A DNA stretch of 64,000 nucleotides from Paenibacillaceae bacterium GAS479 (lineage in GTDB: Bacteria; Bacillota; Bacilli; Paenibacillales; Paenibacillaceae). The notes beneath the pieces were generated by a model. It was not told where the DNA came from, searched no databases, and worked only from the letters and a program-made list of their open reading frames with translations. The stretch lies in NCBI GenBank assembly GCA_900105225.1, contig LT629764.1, positions 3,802,501 to 3,866,500 on the forward strand, read 5' to 3'. Positions 60,639-64,000 of the stretch are shown here, piece by piece. A program made the position numbers and the translations under genes. The first letter of the stretch is position 1; the number at the start of each line of letters is the position of its first letter.

Positions 60639-61103
60639 ATGGTTACTATACTCCTAGTGTATTGGCGATACCTACTTTATATATTGAATCATAAACTTAA
60701 TGTACTAATTGAGTGTTGGAAAGAAGGATTATATCTTCAAGGGATCATCCACGATCTATCTAAGTTTTCCCCCCATGAATTTTTTCCGTATGCACATAAG
60801 TTTTATTCAACTAAGAAAGATGAGAATACTGAGCTGCGATGGAAGAGAGCTTGGTTAGACCATCAAAATCATAATAAACATCACTGGGAATATTGGATAG
60901 TGAACAAAAATACAAAAGAAGCATTACCGATGCCAAAGAAGTATTTAATAGAAATGGTATGTGATTGGAGATCATTTTCAAGAGACTGGGGGCGTAGAGT
61001 AAAAGATTCTAATTTAGTTGAAAAAATGATGAACTCTGACGGAGTTATATTACATTCAAAAACTCGGGAAGAACTTGAAAATTTCATAAACAGCAAAAAA
61101 TAA
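60639..61103 (+). CDS. DUF5662 family protein
   Basis: 154 residues. NHKLNVLIECWKEGLYLQGI, IHDLSKFSPHEFFPYAHKF, WLDHQNHNKHHWEYW and LIEMVCDWRSFSRDWG are the conserved blocks of DUF5662, a His/Asp-rich helical family resembling HD-domain proteins. Function not established. ATG 60639 behind AAAGGAT. Confidence 0.8.
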   Translation: MVTILLVYWRYLLYILNHKLNVLIECWKEGLYLQGIIHDLSKFSPHEFFPYAHKFYSTKKDENTELRWKRAWLDHQNHNKHHWEYWIVNKNTKEALPMPKKYLIEMVCDWRSFSRDWGRRVKDSNLVEKMMNSDGVILHSKTREELENFINSKK

Positions 61104-61141
61104 ACTAACTATAAACGTCTGTCTCAAAAGGGGGATTGCAA

Positions 61142-61567
61142 TTGAAAGTTGGAAGCATTAATCATTTGCTTTTTTCAGTTACTGATCTTGATAAATCTAT
61201 TGAGTTTTACAAGGCTATATTTAACGCAAAGTTATTAGTAAAGGGCAGAAATTTAGCGTATTTTGATCTAAACGGATTGTGGCTTGCATTAAATGAAGAG
61301 AGCGACATTCCTCGAAATGAAATCCAATATTCATACACACATACTGCTTTCACGGTGAAAGATGAAGACTTTGATGCTCTGATAAAGAAGCTTGAAGATC
61401 TCGGTGTGAATATTTTACCGGGTCGTCAACGAGATGCAAGAGATAATAAGTCCGTTTATTTTACTGACCCCGATGGGCATAAATTTGAGTTCCATACCGG
61501 TACTTTGCAAGATAGGCTCTCGTACTACAAAGAAGATAAACCACATATGGTTTTTTATGATAACTAA
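61142..61567 (+). CDS. fosB: FosB-like fosfomycin thiol transferase
   Basis: 141 residues from TTG 61142, 7 nt after AGGGGG. Vicinal-oxygen-chelate fold with the FosB-type ligands His8 (INHLLFSV), His67 (YSYTHTAF) and Glu116 (GHKFEFHTG). Further FosB-like blocks: [35 protein letters not shown] and [17 protein letters not shown]. FosB adds bacillithiol (or cysteine) to fosfomycin and opens its epoxide. Sequence features of the whole length fit, so a working enzyme is likely. Confidence 0.88.
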   Translation: MKVGSINHLLFSVTDLDKSIEFYKAIFNAKLLVKGRNLAYFDLNGLWLALNEESDIPRNEIQYSYTHTAFTVKDEDFDALIKKLEDLGVNILPGRQRDARDNKSVYFTDPDGHKFEFHTGTLQDRLSYYKEDKPHMVFYDN

Positions 61568-61617
61568 ATTGAAAAAAAATATCTTATACAGGAGTGATTA
61601 AAATTAATAAAAGAAGA

Positions 61618-61710
61618 ATGGGTAAAGGAATCCTTTGGTTCCTACTATTCTATTTGTTGTTCTTCTGTGGTTTGGCTGTATGGTGGATAACAGGTGACTG
61701 GGGAGGATAA
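61618..61710 (+). CDS. 30-residue membrane peptide
   Basis: ATG 61618 to TAA 61708-61710: one hydrophobic, aromatic-rich span (ILWFLLFYLLFFCGLAVWW) and a short polar end. AGGAG at 61590-61594 is better spaced for an in-frame ATT at 61603 (adding five residues) than for this ATG. No family recognised. Confidence 0.45.
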   Translation: MGKGILWFLLFYLLFFCGLAVWWITGDWGG

Positions 61711-62002
61711 CTTAGTTTCTGAATTTCTTACCCACACCGTTTGTGCTAGTGATACGAAAAAGCATAAACCTAATCCAGAACCATTATTAAAGTTTTTAGA
61801 AATTTCAAATGCCAATCCAACGACTTCTATTTACATAGGAGATACAATTTATGATTTTGAGTGCGCCAGGCATGCAGGAATAGATTTTGGTTTAGCTTTG
61901 TGGGGATGTAAAAACCATGAAAAGATAGATGCAAAGAATAAATTTGAGCATCCTAACGATATTCTTAATTATCTCAAGGGGACATGTGATGCCTCCAATT
62001 AA
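61694..62002 (+). pseudogene. HAD hydrolase, C-terminal half only
   Basis: The frame contains HAD motifs III and IV (KKHKPNPEPLLKFL and IYIGDTIYDFECARHAG) and an intact end, but the N-terminal half with the catalytic DxDxT motif is missing. No ribosome binding site; it overlaps the end of the 30-residue membrane peptide gene. A 5'-truncated remnant. Confidence 0.65.
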
Positions 62003-62026
62003 AATTGATTATCAAAGGAGACTTTA

Positions 62027-62374
62027 ATGGAACCTTTAATTGCACCGACGATCTTAATGATAGTTTCTATCCTCTCTTTATCTCATTGGATTTTAAGAAA
62101 ATGGGTTTTTCGAATTGAAAAAGAAGAGCTTTCGAGACGTGGGAAGAAAGTTAATTTCTGGGGAATTACATTGATTTTGCTTGCTAGCATTTATATTATT
62201 TTTAGTGATACCTATGAAAACTATGATTTAAAGTCGTTCTGGATGTTGTTTGTTTTAATCAGCAAAGGTTTCCATTCATTTATAGATTGGAAATATAGAG
62301 AGGGTTCCAAAGAATATATTGTTACACTCCTTGTATTGGTCATTGGTGAAGTATTAGTTTATTTTCTTTTATAG
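62027..62374 (+). CDS. DUF4181-like membrane protein
   Basis: 115 residues, four hydrophobic segments (about 4-23, 44-62, 69-86, 95-115). The segment SFIDWKYREGSKEYIVTLLVL fits the DUF4181 signature. Function unknown. ATG 62027 with AAAGGAG 7 nt upstream. Terminator at 62386. Confidence 0.75.
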   Translation: MEPLIAPTILMIVSILSLSHWILRKWVFRIEKEELSRRGKKVNFWGITLILLASIYIIFSDTYENYDLKSFWMLFVLISKGFHSFIDWKYREGSKEYIVTLLVLVIGEVLVYFLL

Positions 62375-62385
62375 TGAAAAAGAAT

Positions 62386-62416
62386 TATTTCCTGGACAGG
62401 AAATACTTCTTTTTTG
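62386..62416 (+). terminator. Terminator after the DUF4181-like gene
   Basis: ATTTCCTG-GA-CAGGAAAT then ACTTCTTTTTT. Confidence 0.7.
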
Positions 62417-62417
62417 T

Positions 62418-62846
62418 AACTGTATTAGAAAGGAAGTTTTCATTGCTCCTGGTGGGAAAGTTGATTTTCCGGAAAGTATCGTTGATGGCGCAATAAGAGA
62501 GGTCAGAGAAGAGACCGGGTTAGTTGTAAAAGACATCGTTTTTAAAGGGTTGGATGAGTTCTGTGATCCCGCTGATGAATTGAGATATATGGTCTTTAAT
62601 TACTTAGCGACTTCATTTGAAGGCAGCTTGCTTGATCATCCTCCTGAAGGGGAGTTACTTTGGGTCAACATAAAAGAAGCGATGGATTTGCCTATGCAAG
62701 ATTGGTTTAAGAGAAGGCTTCCTTTATTCTTCGAGGAAGGAACGTTTGAATATAGTTCTATTTGGAATAGCAAAACGAATGAAACAATTAAAGAAACTAA
62801 AAAACAATATGGGGTAGATATTCAGGAGCTTGCACTCGGCCTTTAA
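62418..62846 (+). pseudogene. Nudix hydrolase, 5'-truncated
   Basis: From about 62418 the frame reads NCIRKEVFIAPGGKVDFPES and an intact Nudix box (GGKVDFPESIVDGAIREVREETG), continuing to a normal C-terminus. Upstream there is no start codon or ribosome binding site, only the terminator of the previous gene; the first start in frame (TTG 62550) is after the box. Expression of an active enzyme is unlikely. Confidence 0.6.
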
Positions 62847-62903
62847 GATTATACTCATATGGGTTAAAATACCAATATAGATCGATAATAGGGGGTGTTT
62901 CAT

Positions 62904-63071
62904 TTGGATGGTTATGCAGGATTTTTAGCCGCAGTTTTACCGTTGTTGTTGTTCCTTGTTTATGGTTCATTCATCGTGTGTGGTTTATACGCTCTATATC
63001 TTTTTATTAAAGTGTTGCGTCGAGGAATTGTAGCCTTGGAAATATACATTGATGAGAAGACTAATAGATAA
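62904..63071 (+). CDS. 55-residue membrane protein
   Basis: TTG 62904 lies 7 nt after GGGGGTG. One long hydrophobic span (GFLAAVLPLLLFLVYGSFIV) extending into a second, then a basic/acidic tail (VLRRGIVALEIYIDEKTNR). No family recognised, but the start signals and composition look real. Confidence 0.55.
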   Translation: MDGYAGFLAAVLPLLLFLVYGSFIVCGLYALYLFIKVLRRGIVALEIYIDEKTNR

Positions 63072-63185
63072 GAGGGACAATGAAAAAAGCTCTAAAGTGG
63101 GTTATTGGAGCGGTCGGCAGTAGGGATATTCAACCATTTTTTTGATTATTCCAAGATCAGTATACACGACTAGGGGATGGCCCTA

Positions 63186-63860
63186 ATGATAAAAGCGGTT
63201 CTATTCGATTTATTTGAAACTTTGATAACTGAATTCTCGGATGGAAAACGATTGTCCAAAAGGGATTACGATTACCAAGCTTTGCTCGGACTTTCGGATG
63301 AAGAATTCCACAAGGAATGGCGGAGCCGCAGCAAGGATCGGATGACGGGACGGTTCCCTGACTACCCCTCCGTAATAAAAGATATAATAACTAAACGAGA
63401 GCTTAAATGTAACGATCAATCAATCCAACATTTGTACCAAAAAAGAATGGAAGAGAAGATGATTCCGTTTAGAAATATTGGACCTGAAGTGATCCATTTG
63501 TTAACCTCTTTAAAAAACAATAAACTTAAGTTGGGTTTAGTGAGTAATTGTACGGAGGAAGAAATAAGCGAATGGCGTCATAGTGAGCTTGCTCCTTATT
63601 TTGATGAAGTTATTTTTTCGTACGAGGTGGGGTTTGCTAAGCCAGATCCGAGAATTTACGAGCTTGCTTGTCATCGGCTGAAGGTCGAATCGAGTGAAGC
63701 GATCTTTATTGGAGATGGCGGGTCACAGGAGTTGGAAGGGGCCCATGGGGCTGGCCTGATGGCGTACCAAGCGGTATGGTTCAGTTCCTTTATCGATAGC
63801 AAGTTTAAGAAGCTTGTAAACCCTTCGGATGTTTTATCCAGCGATTTATTTTCAAGTTAG
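63186..63860 (+). CDS. HAD-superfamily hydrolase
   Basis: 224 residues from ATG 63186, 9 nt after AGGGG (ATG 63177 is in frame but too close). Motif I DLFETLITE with the nucleophile Asp in DLFET, motif II LVSNC, motif III lysine (AKPDPRIYELA) and motif IV IFIGDGGSQELEGAHGAG. Complete Cof/phosphoglycolate-phosphatase-like fold; substrate unknown. Confidence 0.9.
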   Translation: MIKAVLFDLFETLITEFSDGKRLSKRDYDYQALLGLSDEEFHKEWRSRSKDRMTGRFPDYPSVIKDIITKRELKCNDQSIQHLYQKRMEEKMIPFRNIGPEVIHLLTSLKNNKLKLGLVSNCTEEEISEWRHSELAPYFDEVIFSYEVGFAKPDPRIYELACHRLKVESSEAIFIGDGGSQELEGAHGAGLMAYQAVWFSSFIDSKFKKLVNPSDVLSSDLFSS

Positions 63861-63874
63861 AGGAGAACAAATGA

Positions 63875-64000
63875 ATGATCAACAATTTGTATGAAACACA
63901 CATCCAGGTGAAAAATCTTGAAACATCAATTGAATTCTACAAAACCCTGGGGTTAGAATTATGCAATTTGATTGAATCGCGGAGAGTCGCGTTTTTCTAT
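63875..64000 (+). CDS. Vicinal-oxygen-chelate (glyoxalase-like) protein, 3' end outside window
   Basis: ATG 63875 behind AGAGGAG; the 42 visible residues (YETHIQVKNLETSIEFYKTL, then GLELCNLIESRRVAFFY) are the first beta-alpha-beta-beta unit of a VOC domain with His ligand in ETHIQV. The gene runs off the right edge. An overlapping ATG at 63871 stops after seven codons. Confidence 0.75.
   Translation, partial: MINNLYETHIQVKNLETSIEFYKTLGLELCNLIESRRVAFFY

Noticed and set aside
63080-63145. 21-codon frame starting MKKALKWVIG
   Set aside because: Ribosome binding site is too close to the ATG and the peptide ends abruptly; probably a remnant.
53095-64000. Integron cassette array
   Set aside because: The cassette-like layout is suggestive, and 56.05 kb has a TAACAATTAATTC word, but no paired core sites or imperfect palindromes typical of attC recur between genes and no integrase is seen.

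Overview
The window looks like chromosome from a spore-forming member of the Paenibacillaceae (Paenibacillus or a close relative). The signs are paired YesM/YesN-type regulators next to sugar ABC importers, S-layer-homology domains on a very large secreted amylopullulanase, the sporulation kinase PrkA, a YheC/YheD-type spore-coat ATP-grasp protein, AbrB-like and GlnR-type regulation, strong GGAGG ribosome binding sites with many TTG/GTG starts, and mobile-looking intergenic repeats. No rRNA, tRNA, CRISPR array, intact insertion sequence or prophage was seen.

Layout. 1-2.2 kb: end of a GT39-type membrane glycosyltransferase, a 51-bp tandem repeat and a frameshifted relic gene. 2.3-8.5 kb: housekeeping genes (aroF, glnA, serC, an orphan OmpR-type regulator, trmL, an AbrB-like gene). 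8.6-18 kb: a 32-residue membrane peptide, a YesN/YesM two-component pair, two sugar permeases and two tandem paralogous solute-binding lipoproteins. 18-23.5 kb: a degenerate aminotransferase-like gene, a DUF2161 nuclease-fold gene, prkA, and a long repeat-filled gap. 23.5-31.7 kb: a glucan-phosphorylase locus with a translationally coupled LacI regulator, divergent from a second three-gene sugar importer. 31.8-36 kb: a DUF4127 protein, a CBM9-like protein and a YheC/D ATP-grasp protein. 36.1-39.3 kb: a three-gene operon for L-2,3-diaminopropionate (an SbnA-like and an SbnB-like enzyme) led by a PaaK-like adenylating enzyme. 39.6-46.4 kb: one cell-surface enzyme carrying pullulanase and alpha-amylase modules. 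46.6-50.1 kb: glycerate uptake, glycerate kinase and a CdaR regulator. 50.3-52.4 kb: thiosulfate transport with a TusA protein, and an azoreductase.

From about 53 kb to the right edge the sequence becomes visibly AT-rich. All genes there lie on the plus strand: small enzymes of the Nudix, GNAT, HAD, phosphatase, phosphotransferase and vicinal-oxygen-chelate families, including a FosB-like fosfomycin thiol transferase, mixed with small membrane proteins and at least four truncated or frameshifted genes. I read it as a horizontally acquired, actively decaying accessory island.

How the parts connect. Much of the window is carbohydrate scavenging: surface starch/pullulan hydrolysis, two CUT1-type importers that lack their own ATPase and probably borrow a shared MsmX-like one, and intracellular phosphorolysis. 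LacI/CcpA-type operators (centred on AACGTT or CGTTTT) precede both binding-protein genes of the first importer, the second importer and the amylopullulanase. serC makes O-phosphoserine, the substrate expected for the SbnA-like enzyme. The best candidate for an undescribed system is the compact adenylate ligase-SbnA-SbnB operon, which has no NRPS or siderophore synthetase beside it. The other notable theme is in-frame minisatellites (15, 18 and 51 bp) and dispersed palindromic repeats.
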